DNA of 18,673 nucleotides, taken from positions 1 through 18,673 of the forward strand of contig CAJTTC010000024.1 of assembly GCA_910579295.1 (NCBI GenBank), in the 5' to 3' direction. Shown here one piece after another: positions 6,900 to 15,063 of the stretch. Both the position numbers and the translations under genes were made by a program. The DNA is from an uncultured Christensenella sp. GTDB taxonomy: Bacteria > Bacillota_A > Clostridia > Christensenellales > Borkfalkiaceae. The notes under the pieces were generated by a model that saw only the letters and a list, made by a program, of their open reading frames with translations, made no database searches and was not told the DNA's origin. Position 1 is the first letter of the stretch; each line of letters begins with the position of its first letter.

Positions 6900-9830
6900 A
6901 TGTCAAAGCTATTGGGAATAGACGTCGGCTCAACGACCGTCAAGGTGGTTGCGATTGACGAAAACGGTAAAATTTTATATAAATCATATGTCCGCCACTT
7001 TGCCAAGGTAAAAGAGACGGTTTTGTCGGAGCTGAAAAACGTATTGAATGGGCACGGCGGCGATTTCAGCGCGTCGATCACGGGCAGTGCGGGGTTAGGG
7101 CTTTCTCAACGTAGCGGGATAGCCTTTGTTCAGGAAGTGCAGGCGGCTTATACCGCAATCAGAAAATTCTATCCCGACGCGGACGCGGCTGTGGAGCTTG
7201 GCGGTGAGGACGCGAAAATCATATTCGTGACGGGTGGAACGGAACAGCGAATGAACGGCAGTTGCGCGGGCGGCACGGGCGCGTTTATCGACCAGATGGC
7301 GACGCTTTTAAACGTAACCGTGCAGGAGATGGACGAGCTGTCTCTCAAAGCCGAGCGCGTATACCCCATAGCCTCGCGTTGCGGCGTGTTCGCCAAATCG
7401 GACATTCAGCCGCTCATCAATCAGGGCGCAAGCAAGGCGGATATATCGGCTTCGATTTTTCAGGCGGTAGTCGACCAAACGGTGTCGGGGCTGGCGCAGG
7501 GGCGCAGAATAAAGGGGAAAGTCCTCTTTCTCGGCGGACCTCTGCACTTTCTTAAAGGCTTGAAAAAGGCTTTCAAGACGACTTTAAAGTTAGATGACGA
7601 GCACGCAATTTTTCCCGACGACGCGCCTTGTTTTATGGCTATAGGAGCGGCGTTGCACTCTGTGACCGTCCAGTCGCGCAACCTTGAAGAAATAATTGCG
7701 GCGATAGAAAACAGTACGGGCAGTGAAGAGATAATAACTGGTGAACCTCTATTCAAAGATAAGGAGGAGTACACGGCGTTCGTCGCACGCCACCGCGCAA
7801 CCGATCTTAAATTCTGCGAAATTCAGACTTACGAGGGCGGCGCATATCTCGGCATAGACAGCGGCTCTACGACGACTAAGCTTATACTTATAACTCCCGA
7901 TTGCCGTATACTCTATTCGCATTATCAGTCGAATAACGGACAACCCCTTGACATCGTTATAGAAAAAATTAAGGAAATCTATACGCTATCGGAGGGCAGG
8001 ATAAAGATTTTAGGCAGTGCGGTAACGGGCTATGGCGAGGACTTAATTAAATCCGCAATAAAAGCCGATTTCGGCATAGTTGAAACGGTAGCGCACTTTA
8101 AAGCGGCATTGCACTTCAATCCAAAAGTCGATTTCATAATCGATATCGGCGGGCAGGATATCAAGTGCTTCAAAATCAAAAACGGCGCAATCGACTCAAT
8201 AATGCTCAACGAAGCGTGTTCGTCGGGTTGCGGTTCGTTCATTCAGACGTTCGCTAAGGCTATGGGTATGGAGATAGACAAGTTCTCTATGTGCGGGCTG
8301 TACGCAAAGCACCCCGTAGAGCTCGGCTCGCGCTGTACCGTATTTATGAACAGCGCCGTAAAGCAGGCGCAGAAGGAGGGCGCGACGGTTGAGGATATCT
8401 CCGCGGGGCTGTCCTCGTCAATAGTAAAAAACGCCATATATAAGGTTATCCGTGCGGCAAGCGCGGACGAACTCGGCGAAAATATAGTCGTGCAGGGCGG
8501 CACTTTTTTAAACGACGCCGTACTCCGTTCGTTTGAAAAGGAGACTGGTAAGCAGGTTATAAGACCGGGGATAGCGGGGCTTATGGGCGCGTTCGGCGCG
8601 GCGCTGTACGCCAAAGAAAACGTTTCGGGTGAGAGCTCTACCATTAACGAAGAGGGCTTAAAGGCGTTTGCATATTCCTCAAAATCGACTAACTGTCACG
8701 GCTGTACTTCTAACTGCAACGTCAACATAATCACCTTTGCCGACGGCAGTCGTTATATTTCGGGCAACAAGTGCGAAAAGGGCGCGGGTTTAAAGCCCGT
8801 ATCGGACAGTCTGGATCTGTACGCGTTTAGGCAAAAGCGTCTGTTGGAGAGCGTAGACGGCGTAAAGGGCAGGCGCGGCAAAGTGGGGCTTCCTTTACAG
8901 CTTGTTATGTACGAGCAGCTGCCGTTATGGGCGGGCTTCTTCGAAAGTCTGGACTTTGAGGTGGTTCTAAGCGAAAAATCTTCGCGTAAGCTCTACTTTT
9001 TGGGTCAGCACACGGTTGCGAGCGACACGGCTTGCTACCCCGCAAAATTGATGCACGGGCATATAGAGAGCCTTTTGGATAGGGGCGTCGACTTCATTTT
9101 CCTGCCATGCGAAAGCTATAATATCGACGAGCATTGCTCGGTAAATCACTACAACTGCCCCGTCGTTGCATATTATTCCGAACTCTTAAAGGCGAATAAC
9201 GAGCGGCTTACAGATGAGAATTTCATAATGCCGTATATTGATTTGAACGACGAGAAAAGCGCCGTTTTGAAATTACATACTGTCTTTAAGCGCTTCGGCA
9301 TCGGCAAAAGTCAAATTAAAAAGGCACTAAATGCGGGCTTTGAAAGGTTGCGCGCATATCACATTGACGTCAGAAATAAAGCCGACGAAATACTTACCGC
9401 CGCAGAAAAGCAGGGCAAGCAGGCGGTCGTCCTTGCGGGCAGACCTTATCACCTCGACCCCGAAATCAATCACGGAATAAATAAACTGTTGACGTCTTTG
9501 GGATTTGCCGTGCTGTCCGAGGACGGCGTGTACGAGCGGGGCGACAGAGTAAAAGTAAACGTTCTCAATCAATGGACGTATCACGCAAGGCTTTACAGGG
9601 CGGCGGACTTCGTATGCAAAAACGACAACGTAAACCTTGTTCAGCTCGTATCGTTCGGTTGCGGTATCGACGCCATAACCACCGACGAAGTACGCCTCAT
9701 AATGGAGAAGAACGGCAAACTCTACACGCAGATCAAGATAGACGAAATCAACAATCTCGGCGTAGTCAAAATACGTTTGAGAAGTATGCTTGCGGCTATC
9801 GAAGAGGGAAAACGGAGGAAGAACGGGTAA
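6900..9830 (+). CDS. Acyl-CoA dehydratase activase, two ATPase domains plus DUF2229-like region
   Basis: 976 residues with two BadF/BadG/BcrA/BcrD-type ASKHA ATPase modules. Module 1 (about 1-260): GIDVGSTTVKVV, LGGEDAKI, CAGGTGAF with Cys122, and SRCGVFAKSDIQP with Cys161. Module 2 (about 315-570): GIDSGSTTTKLIL, DIGGQDIK, CSSGCGSF with Cys440 and SRCTVFMNS with Cys479. Each Cys pair is 39 residues apart, as expected for the ligands of the [4Fe-4S] bridging HgdC-type dimers. From ~590 on, a DUF2229-like part has Cys599, 602, 606 and 625 and then an HgdB-like AGRPYHLDPEINHGI segment. HgdC-type activases use ATP to inject a low-potential electron into a dehydratase; the substrate of this large orphan class (E. 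coli YjiL-like) is unknown. Fused homologues run to about 1,400 aa; here the C-terminal part is the next gene. Confidence 0.9.
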   Translation: MSKLLGIDVGSTTVKVVAIDENGKILYKSYVRHFAKVKETVLSELKNVLNGHGGDFSASITGSAGLGLSQRSGIAFVQEVQAAYTAIRKFYPDADAAVELGGEDAKIIFVTGGTEQRMNGSCAGGTGAFIDQMATLLNVTVQEMDELSLKAERVYPIASRCGVFAKSDIQPLINQGASKADISASIFQAVVDQTVSGLAQGRRIKGKVLFLGGPLHFLKGLKKAFKTTLKLDDEHAIFPDDAPCFMAIGAALHSVTVQSRNLEEIIAAIENSTGSEEIITGEPLFKDKEEYTAFVARHRATDLKFCEIQTYEGGAYLGIDSGSTTTKLILITPDCRILYSHYQSNNGQPLDIVIEKIKEIYTLSEGRIKILGSAVTGYGEDLIKSAIKADFGIVETVAHFKAALHFNPKVDFIIDIGGQDIKCFKIKNGAIDSIMLNEACSSGCGSFIQTFAKAMGMEIDKFSMCGLYAKHPVELGSRCTVFMNSAVKQAQKEGATVEDISAGLSSSIVKNAIYKVIRAASADELGENIVVQGGTFLNDAVLRSFEKETGKQVIRPGIAGLMGAFGAALYAKENVSGESSTINEEGLKAFAYSSKSTNCHGCTSNCNVNIITFADGSRYISGNKCEKGAGLKPVSDSLDLYAFRQKRLLESVDGVKGRRGKVGLPLQLVMYEQLPLWAGFFESLDFEVVLSEKSSRKLYFLGQHTVASDTACYPAKLMHGHIESLLDRGVDFIFLPCESYNIDEHCSVNHYNCPVVAYYSELLKANNERLTDENFIMPYIDLNDEKSAVLKLHTVFKRFGIGKSQIKKALNAGFERLRAYHIDVRNKADEILTAAEKQGKQAVVLAGRPYHLDPEINHGINKLLTSLGFAVLSEDGVYERGDRVKVNVLNQWTYHARLYRAADFVCKNDNVNLVQLVSFGCGIDAITTDEVRLIMEKNGKLYTQIKIDEINNLGVVKIRLRSMLAAIEEGKRRKNG

Positions 9831-9833
9831 CTT

Positions 9834-11111
9834 ATGGAAGAAGTTAAGACGGTAGACTACACCGAAAATTATCCGAAGTGGAAAGATGAGTACAAGTCCA
9901 CTCATAAAATACTTGTGCCCGATATGCTTCCGTGGCACTTCGCCATAATAGAGGAGCTTTTAAAGCAGGATGGGTACGACGTCGAAATACTCAAAAACGA
10001 TTCCCGCGCGGTAATCGACGAGGGGTTAAAGCACGTGCATAACGATACGTGTTATCCCTGTCTTTGCGTAGTCGGACAGTATATCGACGCGTTAAAGAGC
10101 GGCAAGTACGACCCCGATAAAACCGCCGTGCTCATAACGCAGTCGGGCGGCGGGTGCAGGGCTTCGAACTATATACCGCTCATTCGCAAGGCGTTAAAGG
10201 CGGAGTTTCCTAACGTCCCCGTAATTTCCGTAAACTTTTCAGGGTTGGAAAAGGATTCGTCGTTTAAAGTCGGGCTTAAACTTATGCTCAAACTTGTTTA
10301 CGCCATTTTTTACGGCGATACGCTGATGTGGTGCTACAATCAGACCAAGCCTTACGAGGAGGACGCGGGCGCGTGCGATTTTGTGCGCGACAGCCTTGTG
10401 GCGGAGATTACGGAAAGCTTTAAGACAAGCGCATACAAAAAATTTGCAAAGATTAATAAGAGCATAATCACGGCTTTCGCCGCCGTCAAGCGCAGTCGTG
10501 AAAAGAAAGTAAAGGTGGGCATAGTCGGCGAGATTTATGTAAAATACGCCTATTTGGGAAATAACAACCTTGAAAAATTTTTGCTGTCGGAGGACTGCGA
10601 ACCCGTCGTTCCCGCATTGATGGACTTCGTTCTGTACTGCATTGTAAACAATATAAACGACGGCTATTTTTACGGTAAAAAGGGATTGTTCTGGAACGCC
10701 AATAAAATTCTTTACAAAATTTTGCACAAAAAGCAGAAAAAGATTATATCCTATTTTGAAAAGGACGGCAATTTCGAGCCGATACACGATTTCGAACACT
10801 TGCGCAGGTGTGCAGACAAGGTGCTGAACCAAGGCGTAAAAATGGGCGAGGGGTGGCTCATCGGCGCTGAAATGGCGGCGCTCGCCGAAACGGGAGTGGG
10901 CAATATAGTGTGCGCTCAGCCTTTCGGTTGCCTGCCCAACCATATAGCCGGCAAGGGCGTTGTGCGCACGTTAAAAACTCAGTACAAGGACGAGAATATT
11001 GTGGCGGTTGACTACGACCCGTCCGCAACCAAAGTCAATCAGGAGAACAGAATAAAGCTTATGCTTGCCACCGCGAGGGAAACGCTTGCGGGCAATGATT
11101 CCGATAGTTAA
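9834..11111 (+). CDS. 2-hydroxyacyl-CoA dehydratase subunit-like partner of the activase
   Basis: 425 residues resembling the HgdB/HgdA-type dehydratase subunit fold found at the C-terminus of ~1,400-aa fused activases. Visible: THKILVPDMLPWHF near the start; NDTCYPCLCVVGQYID with Cys73, 76 and 78; QSGGGCRASNY with Cys108; VGIVGEIYVKYAYLGNN (228-244); and CAQPFGCLPNHIAGKG with Cys360 and 366. These conserved Cys positions suggest Fe-S cluster binding, as in the dehydratases. It is in the same reading frame as the activase, separated only by TAA and one CTT codon. GGAGG (9814-9818) is 15 bases from the ATG, longer than ideal; coupling or re-initiation is likely. No acyl-CoA transferase or classic dehydratase gene is nearby, so the substrate is unknown. 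Confidence 0.85.
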   Translation: MEEVKTVDYTENYPKWKDEYKSTHKILVPDMLPWHFAIIEELLKQDGYDVEILKNDSRAVIDEGLKHVHNDTCYPCLCVVGQYIDALKSGKYDPDKTAVLITQSGGGCRASNYIPLIRKALKAEFPNVPVISVNFSGLEKDSSFKVGLKLMLKLVYAIFYGDTLMWCYNQTKPYEEDAGACDFVRDSLVAEITESFKTSAYKKFAKINKSIITAFAAVKRSREKKVKVGIVGEIYVKYAYLGNNNLEKFLLSEDCEPVVPALMDFVLYCIVNNINDGYFYGKKGLFWNANKILYKILHKKQKKIISYFEKDGNFEPIHDFEHLRRCADKVLNQGVKMGEGWLIGAEMAALAETGVGNIVCAQPFGCLPNHIAGKGVVRTLKTQYKDENIVAVDYDPSATKVNQENRIKLMLATARETLAGNDSDS

Positions 11112-11138
11112 TCAGGCAATTCATAATGAACGGATTTG

Positions 11139-11179
11139 AACGGCTTTACCCCTTAAAATCGGGGGGCGAAGCCGTTTTT
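11139..11179 (+). terminator. Intrinsic terminator of the activase operon
   Basis: AACGGCTT (11139-11146) pairs with AAGCCGTT (11169-11176), and an inner CCCC/GGGG pair extends the stem. The last pairs run into a short T-run (11175-11179). It sits 28 bases after the dehydratase-like stop codon. Confidence 0.75.
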
Positions 11180-11224
11180 AAACGTTTGCTCTCGGATTGT
11201 ATTACAATTTTCGCAGAGCAACAA

Positions 11225-11252
11225 AAAAAGCGGAGCGTACGCTCCGCTTTTT
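11225..11252. terminator. Bidirectional terminator between convergent operons
   Basis: A perfect 28-base palindrome centred between 11238 and 11239: AAAAAGCGGAGCGT and its complement, with A-run and T-run flanks on both sides. On the minus strand it lies 18 bases after the transketolase stop, and on the plus strand it backs up the terminator at 11139-11179. Confidence 0.88.
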
Positions 11253-11270
11253 GAATTTTAAAGATAATGA

Positions 11271-13268
11271 TTAATGGCTACACTTGTCATTTTTAACGTT
11301 TTCAATTGACAGCTTAGCCTTTTCGACGATGTTTTCCGCGGTAAAGCCGAAGTGCTTGAAGAGCTGTTTTGCAGGACCTGAAACGCCGAAGCTTGTCATA
11401 GTGATAAGCTCGCCGTAATCGCGGCAGTATTTATACCAGGCGAAGTGGCTTGCGGCTTCGACGCACACGCGCGCCTTAACCGACTTGGGCAGAACTTTCT
11501 CCTTGTATTCTTCGCTCTGCGCGTCGAAAATTTCCATACAGGGAATGGATACGACTCTCGCCTTTATATTTTCTTCCGCCAAAATCTTCTTGGCTTCCAT
11601 ACACTGCTCGATTTCCGAACCCGTCGCAATGAGAAGCACGTCGGGCTCTTCGACCGTACCCGCTATAACGTAGCCGCCCTTTAAAGCCTTTTCGCCCGAG
11701 TTGTGCTCGTAGCAGGGCAAATTCTGTCTTGATTCAACGATAACGGTGGGCTTATCCGACGTAAACGCCGTAACGAACGCCGCCGCCGTTTCCTTGCCGT
11801 CGCAGGGGCGGAATACGTTTACGTTGGGAATGGAGCGCACCATAACCAACTGCTCCATAGGCTGATGCGTAGGACCGTCCTCGCCGACGCCTATCGAGTC
11901 GTGCGTCATAACGTAGACTACGGGTATTTGCATAAGACCGCTCATTCTGATTGCGGGCTTCATATAGTCGGCGAAAGAGAAGAACGTAGAGCAAACCGCT
12001 CTTAAACCGCCGTGCAGCTGAATACCGTTGCAGATAGCGCCCATAGCGTGTTCGCGTATGCCGAAATGAATGTTGCTACCCTCTCTGTGCTCGGGCGAGA
12101 AGTATGCGCTTCCCTTAATTTCCGTTTTAGTGGAGGGGGACAGATCGGCTGAACCGCTCATAAGATTGGGTGAAACCTTGGCAATCATATTGAGGATTTT
12201 GCCGCCGCAGCTGCGCGTTGCCTCGGGCTTGTCAAAATCGTAGAGCCCCTCTATGGCGTTCACGTCGATATCGATTCCGCCCATAAATTGCTTGTATTGC
12301 GCCGCAAGCATGGGGTAAGCCTGCTCGTACTGGGCAAACAGCGCTTTCCATTCCTCCTCGGCTTTGCACTTGTCCTCTGCGATTGCAAGGCAGTGCGCCT
12401 TGACGTCCTCGGGCGCTTCGAAGGGAGGTTGAGTCCAGCCGAGATTTTCTCTCAGCTTGCGCACGTTTTCCTCGCCGAGGGGCGCGCCGTGACTGTCCGC
12501 GCTTCCAGCAAGGGGCGAGCCGTAACCTATCTGAGTTTTGCAGATTATAACGGAGGGGCGGGTTAAATCGCTCTTGGCGCGCTCGATAGCCGATTTGAGC
12601 ATTCCGAGGTTGTTCGCATTGTTCACGCGGATAACCTGCCAGCCCTGCGCCATAAAGCGCGTCGCCGCGTCCTCGCTGAACGTGGTCTTCATATCGCCCT
12701 CGATAGTAATGTCGTTGTTATCGTATAACAGAATGAGCTTTCCGAGCTTCTGCGTGCCCGCAAACGAGCAAGCCTCGTAGCCGATACCTTCTTCAAGACA
12801 GCCGTCGCCCGTCAGTACGTAAGTGTAGTGGTCGACGATAGGGTAGTCGGGTCTGTTGAAAAGCGCCGCAAGGTGCGCTTCGGCAACGGCAAATCCGACC
12901 GCGTTTGCAAGTCCCTGACCGAGAGGGCCTGTGGAAGTTTCTACGCCTTCCGTAGTGCCGTACTCGGGGTGACCCGGCGTAATCGAGCCGAGCTGACGGA
13001 AATTCTCCAAATCTTCCTTCCTGACGTTGTAGCCGAAAAGGTGTAAGAGCGAGTAGAGCAACATAGAGCCGTGCCCCGCCGACAAAATAAATCTGTCTCT
13101 GTTGTCCCACTTGGGGTTTTTGTAGCTGAACGAAAGGAAGTCCGCAAACAATTCGTAGCCTATGGGTGCGGCTCCCAGACAAATGCCCGGATGACCCGAT
13201 TTTGCTTTCTCTATGGCTTCCGCCGAGAGTACTCTGATTGTGTCAACGCTTTTCTGCTGTACTGACAT
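11271..13268 (-). CDS. tkt: Transketolase
   Basis: 665 residues, the full usual length. Seen: GHPGICLGAAPI with His26, GHGSMLLY with His66 and GHPEYGTTEGVE with His100. The thiamine-diphosphate motif runs from GDG (154-156) to DNN (183-185), with SADSHGAPLG around His260 and the catalytic Glu406 in FGIREHAMG. HDSIGVGEDGPTHQP in the pyrimidine domain is also present. It moves two-carbon units between sugar phosphates in the non-oxidative pentose phosphate pathway, using ThDP and Mg/Ca. AAGGAG (complement of 13278-13283) is 9 bases before the ATG. It follows the sugar-phosphate mutase by 56 bases on the same strand without a convincing terminator, so a two-gene operon is likely. The palindrome at 11225-11252 ends it. 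Confidence 0.97.
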   Translation of the reverse strand: MSVQQKSVDTIRVLSAEAIEKAKSGHPGICLGAAPIGYELFADFLSFSYKNPKWDNRDRFILSAGHGSMLLYSLLHLFGYNVRKEDLENFRQLGSITPGHPEYGTTEGVETSTGPLGQGLANAVGFAVAEAHLAALFNRPDYPIVDHYTYVLTGDGCLEEGIGYEACSFAGTQKLGKLILLYDNNDITIEGDMKTTFSEDAATRFMAQGWQVIRVNNANNLGMLKSAIERAKSDLTRPSVIICKTQIGYGSPLAGSADSHGAPLGEENVRKLRENLGWTQPPFEAPEDVKAHCLAIAEDKCKAEEEWKALFAQYEQAYPMLAAQYKQFMGGIDIDVNAIEGLYDFDKPEATRSCGGKILNMIAKVSPNLMSGSADLSPSTKTEIKGSAYFSPEHREGSNIHFGIREHAMGAICNGIQLHGGLRAVCSTFFSFADYMKPAIRMSGLMQIPVVYVMTHDSIGVGEDGPTHQPMEQLVMVRSIPNVNVFRPCDGKETAAAFVTAFTSDKPTVIVESRQNLPCYEHNSGEKALKGGYVIAGTVEEPDVLLIATGSEIEQCMEAKKILAEENIKARVVSIPCMEIFDAQSEEYKEKVLPKSVKARVCVEAASHFAWYKYCRDYGELITMTSFGVSGPAKQLFKHFGFTAENIVEKAKLSIENVKNDKCSH

Positions 13269-13324
13269 TAAATTTTTCTCCTTGTTTATTTATGTGTTTT
13301 GCGTCGGATTTTACCGTCCGCGCT

Positions 13325-14845
13325 TCAATTTTCACTGTCTATATACTGTTTTAAGCCCGTAACGTCGAGGAAGGGGTACTTGGCAAGTATATAATAGATA
13401 TATCTCGCCATTGTGTTGTTGCCGCCGACCTTTCTGCTTGCAAAATTTATCGGCAACACGGGGTCGTGCACGCTCTGCCTTACAAGCGTCCAACCGTCGC
13501 CGAAGTCCTCGGGGAAGTTAATTCTTGCACCCTCATAGCTGTGGGCAAGACTGAGCCGCTTGTCCTCGTCAGCCCAGAATTTGAGCTCTTTTATAATTCT
13601 GTCGCCCTCTGTTCTGAAATTGACGGACTGTGAGTTGAACTTAACGCGCACTTCGTCCTCCTCGGCGGGGGAAACAAGACCCGAAATCAAGTCGCTCAGC
13701 TTCTGCCGTTTCTGCGCTTGCATTGCGTACGTTATAAGTAATTTGCATATGAGGTACGCGCCGTCGTCCATATAGTAGTTGTCGGCAAACGCCGCGTGTC
13801 CGCTCGTTTCGATGGCGAGGGGACAATGACCGCCCGCCGCGTTTATGCGCAGGGCTTCGTCTATAACGTTTCTGTAACCGCGCTTAAATCTGACGTGTTT
13901 GCCGCCGAGCTTCTCTATAAAGTCGGTCAGTCCGTCGCTCGTCACGCTGTCGGTAACGATAGTGGCAGGACCGTCCGCAAGCACGGTAGCCGCAGTCAAT
14001 GCAATCAGATTGTTGCGGTTAATGAGCATTCCGTTGCCGTCGACGACAGCCGCTCTGTCCACGTCCGTGTCGAATATAATTCCCAGCTCCGCCTTAGAGG
14101 CAACCACGGCGTCGCACAGCGCGTTGATAGCCACTGTGTCCTCGGGATTTGGCGCGTGCGCGGGGAAATTGCCGTCGGGGTTGAGGTTTATGCTTCCGTC
14201 GGTAATCGCGCCGAGCTGTTGCAGTACCTTTTTAACAAAGAAGCCGCCCACGCCGTTGCCCGCGTCGACTATTATTCTCTTGCCGAAGAGGGGAGCGGAC
14301 TTACCCGTGCCCGTGCGCACAATGCCGACAAGCTTGCGGCAGTACTCGTCCATATACGATTTTTCTTCCATACCGCCGATAGCTTTGGGCAAAAATTCGC
14401 CCTTTTCCGCAATGGCGATAATATCGGAAATATCGCTTCCGTTGAGTCCGCCCTCGGGAGTGAAGAATTTCAGCCCGTTTCTGTCATAGGGCAGGTGGGA
14501 GGCGGTTATCATAATCGACGCGTCGCAATCCCAATTGCTCTCTTTAAGCAGTGTGAACATACAGGGGGTGGAGCTTATTCCGCAGTTTATAATGGTACAG
14601 CCGCTTTCAACCGCAATACTTCTGTAAACCGCAGAATAGATAGCCTCGCTCGAAATGCGCACGTCGTAGCCGACGGCGATTTTAAGCGCTGTTTTACCCG
14701 TTTTGTCGGCAAGCCACTTGACAAACGCCTTAGTTATGTCGCGTATGGCTTCGATAGTAAGCGTAACTTCGTGTTCCTCGCTCTGAACGGCGATACCGCG
14801 AATGTCGCTTCCGCTCTTTAAATGAGAATAAGATTTTTCTTCCAT
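13325..14845 (-). CDS. Phosphoglucomutase/phosphomannomutase (alpha-D-phosphohexomutase)
   Basis: 506 residues from ATG 14845. Family landmarks: LKSGSDIRG at 9-17, the phosphoserine loop TASHLPYDRNG with Ser116, the metal-binding DTDVDR at 259-264, and the sugar-binding ETSGH at 346-350. A C-terminal phosphate-contact domain follows. These enzymes interconvert hexose 1- and 6-phosphates via a phosphoserine and a hexose-1,6-bisphosphate intermediate. Glucose versus mannose preference cannot be settled by eye. A TTG six codons upstream (14863) is also in frame, but that region is the promoter -10 (TATAAT at 14860-14855), so ATG 14845 is chosen. No Shine-Dalgarno is visible, and the mRNA may be nearly leaderless. 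It could feed glucose-1-phosphate to RmlA (inference). Confidence 0.92.
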   Translation of the reverse strand: MEEKSYSHLKSGSDIRGIAVQSEEHEVTLTIEAIRDITKAFVKWLADKTGKTALKIAVGYDVRISSEAIYSAVYRSIAVESGCTIINCGISSTPCMFTLLKESNWDCDASIMITASHLPYDRNGLKFFTPEGGLNGSDISDIIAIAEKGEFLPKAIGGMEEKSYMDEYCRKLVGIVRTGTGKSAPLFGKRIIVDAGNGVGGFFVKKVLQQLGAITDGSINLNPDGNFPAHAPNPEDTVAINALCDAVVASKAELGIIFDTDVDRAAVVDGNGMLINRNNLIALTAATVLADGPATIVTDSVTSDGLTDFIEKLGGKHVRFKRGYRNVIDEALRINAAGGHCPLAIETSGHAAFADNYYMDDGAYLICKLLITYAMQAQKRQKLSDLISGLVSPAEEDEVRVKFNSQSVNFRTEGDRIIKELKFWADEDKRLSLAHSYEGARINFPEDFGDGWTLVRQSVHDPVLPINFASRKVGGNNTMARYIYYILAKYPFLDVTGLKQYIDSEN

Positions 14846-14854
14846 AGTAACATT

Positions 14855-14883
14855 ATTATACAATATATAACGGCTAAAAACAA
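14855..14883 (-). promoter_or_regulatory. Promoter of the mutase-transketolase operon
   Basis: On the minus strand TTGTTT (14883-14878), a 17-base spacer and a perfect TATAAT (14860-14855). The ATG at 14845 begins only 9 bases beyond the -10, so transcription should start at or within a few bases of the start codon. Confidence 0.65.
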
Positions 14884-14978
14884 GTATTTGAGGGCAGTGA
14901 AAAACAAATTTAAGCTACATAATTTTTCCGTAAAAACCTTGTCAAACACTTTATTTTTTCGGTACGCTGTGGTAAAAT

Positions 14979-14987
14979 TGATATAAT
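14979..14987 (+). promoter_or_regulatory. Extended -10 promoter of proS
   Basis: TG (14979-14980), one base, then TATAAT (14982-14987): an extended -10 element. No good -35 lies 16-18 bases upstream, as is common for extended -10 promoters. Start is expected near 14994, giving a leader of about 70 bases. It is divergent from the mutase promoter about 95 bases away. Confidence 0.6.
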
Positions 14988-15000
14988 ATGTAATGCGCAA

Positions 15001-15024
15001 CGCGTAACCGCTGTAATTTACGCG
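15001..15024 (+). promoter_or_regulatory. Hairpin in the proS leader
   Basis: CGCGTAA (15001-15007) and TTACGCG (15018-15024) form a perfect 7-bp stem with a 10-base loop close to the expected mRNA 5' end. No T-run follows and no T-box motif is seen, so it is more likely a stabilising stem or operator than an attenuator. Confidence 0.4.
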
Positions 15025-15063
15025 CCGCGTTCGTATCCCCATTTCAGATTAAGAGGTTTTATT

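Noticed and set aside
9828..9830. Stop-codon recoding (selenocysteine or pyrrolysine) at the activase end
   Set aside because: The codon is TAA, not TGA or TAG, and no recoding hairpin is evident; simple gene split or nonsense change is more likely.
9327..9938. Open frame of 203 codons on the minus strand across the activase/partner junction
   Set aside because: Antisense shadow of two well-supported genes; no ribosome site and composition not protein-like.
11225..11252. The 28-base perfect palindrome as a mobile-element end
   Set aside because: A/T-run flanks and its place between convergent operons make it a bidirectional terminator; no transposase or target duplication is seen.
13796..14821. 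A 341-codon open frame on the plus strand opposite the phosphohexomutase
   Set aside because: It lies wholly antisense to a gene with clear catalytic motifs, has no recognisable domain or ribosome site, and long antisense frames are expected from the codon use of this GC-richer part.
14861..14863. TTG as an upstream start for the phosphohexomutase
   Set aside because: It falls in the promoter -10 region and adds residues not expected before the conserved LKSGSDIRG; ATG 14845 fits better.
14988..15063. T-box or amino-acid riboswitch before proS
   Set aside because: The leader is only about 70 bases and shows no T-box sequence or terminator/antiterminator pair.
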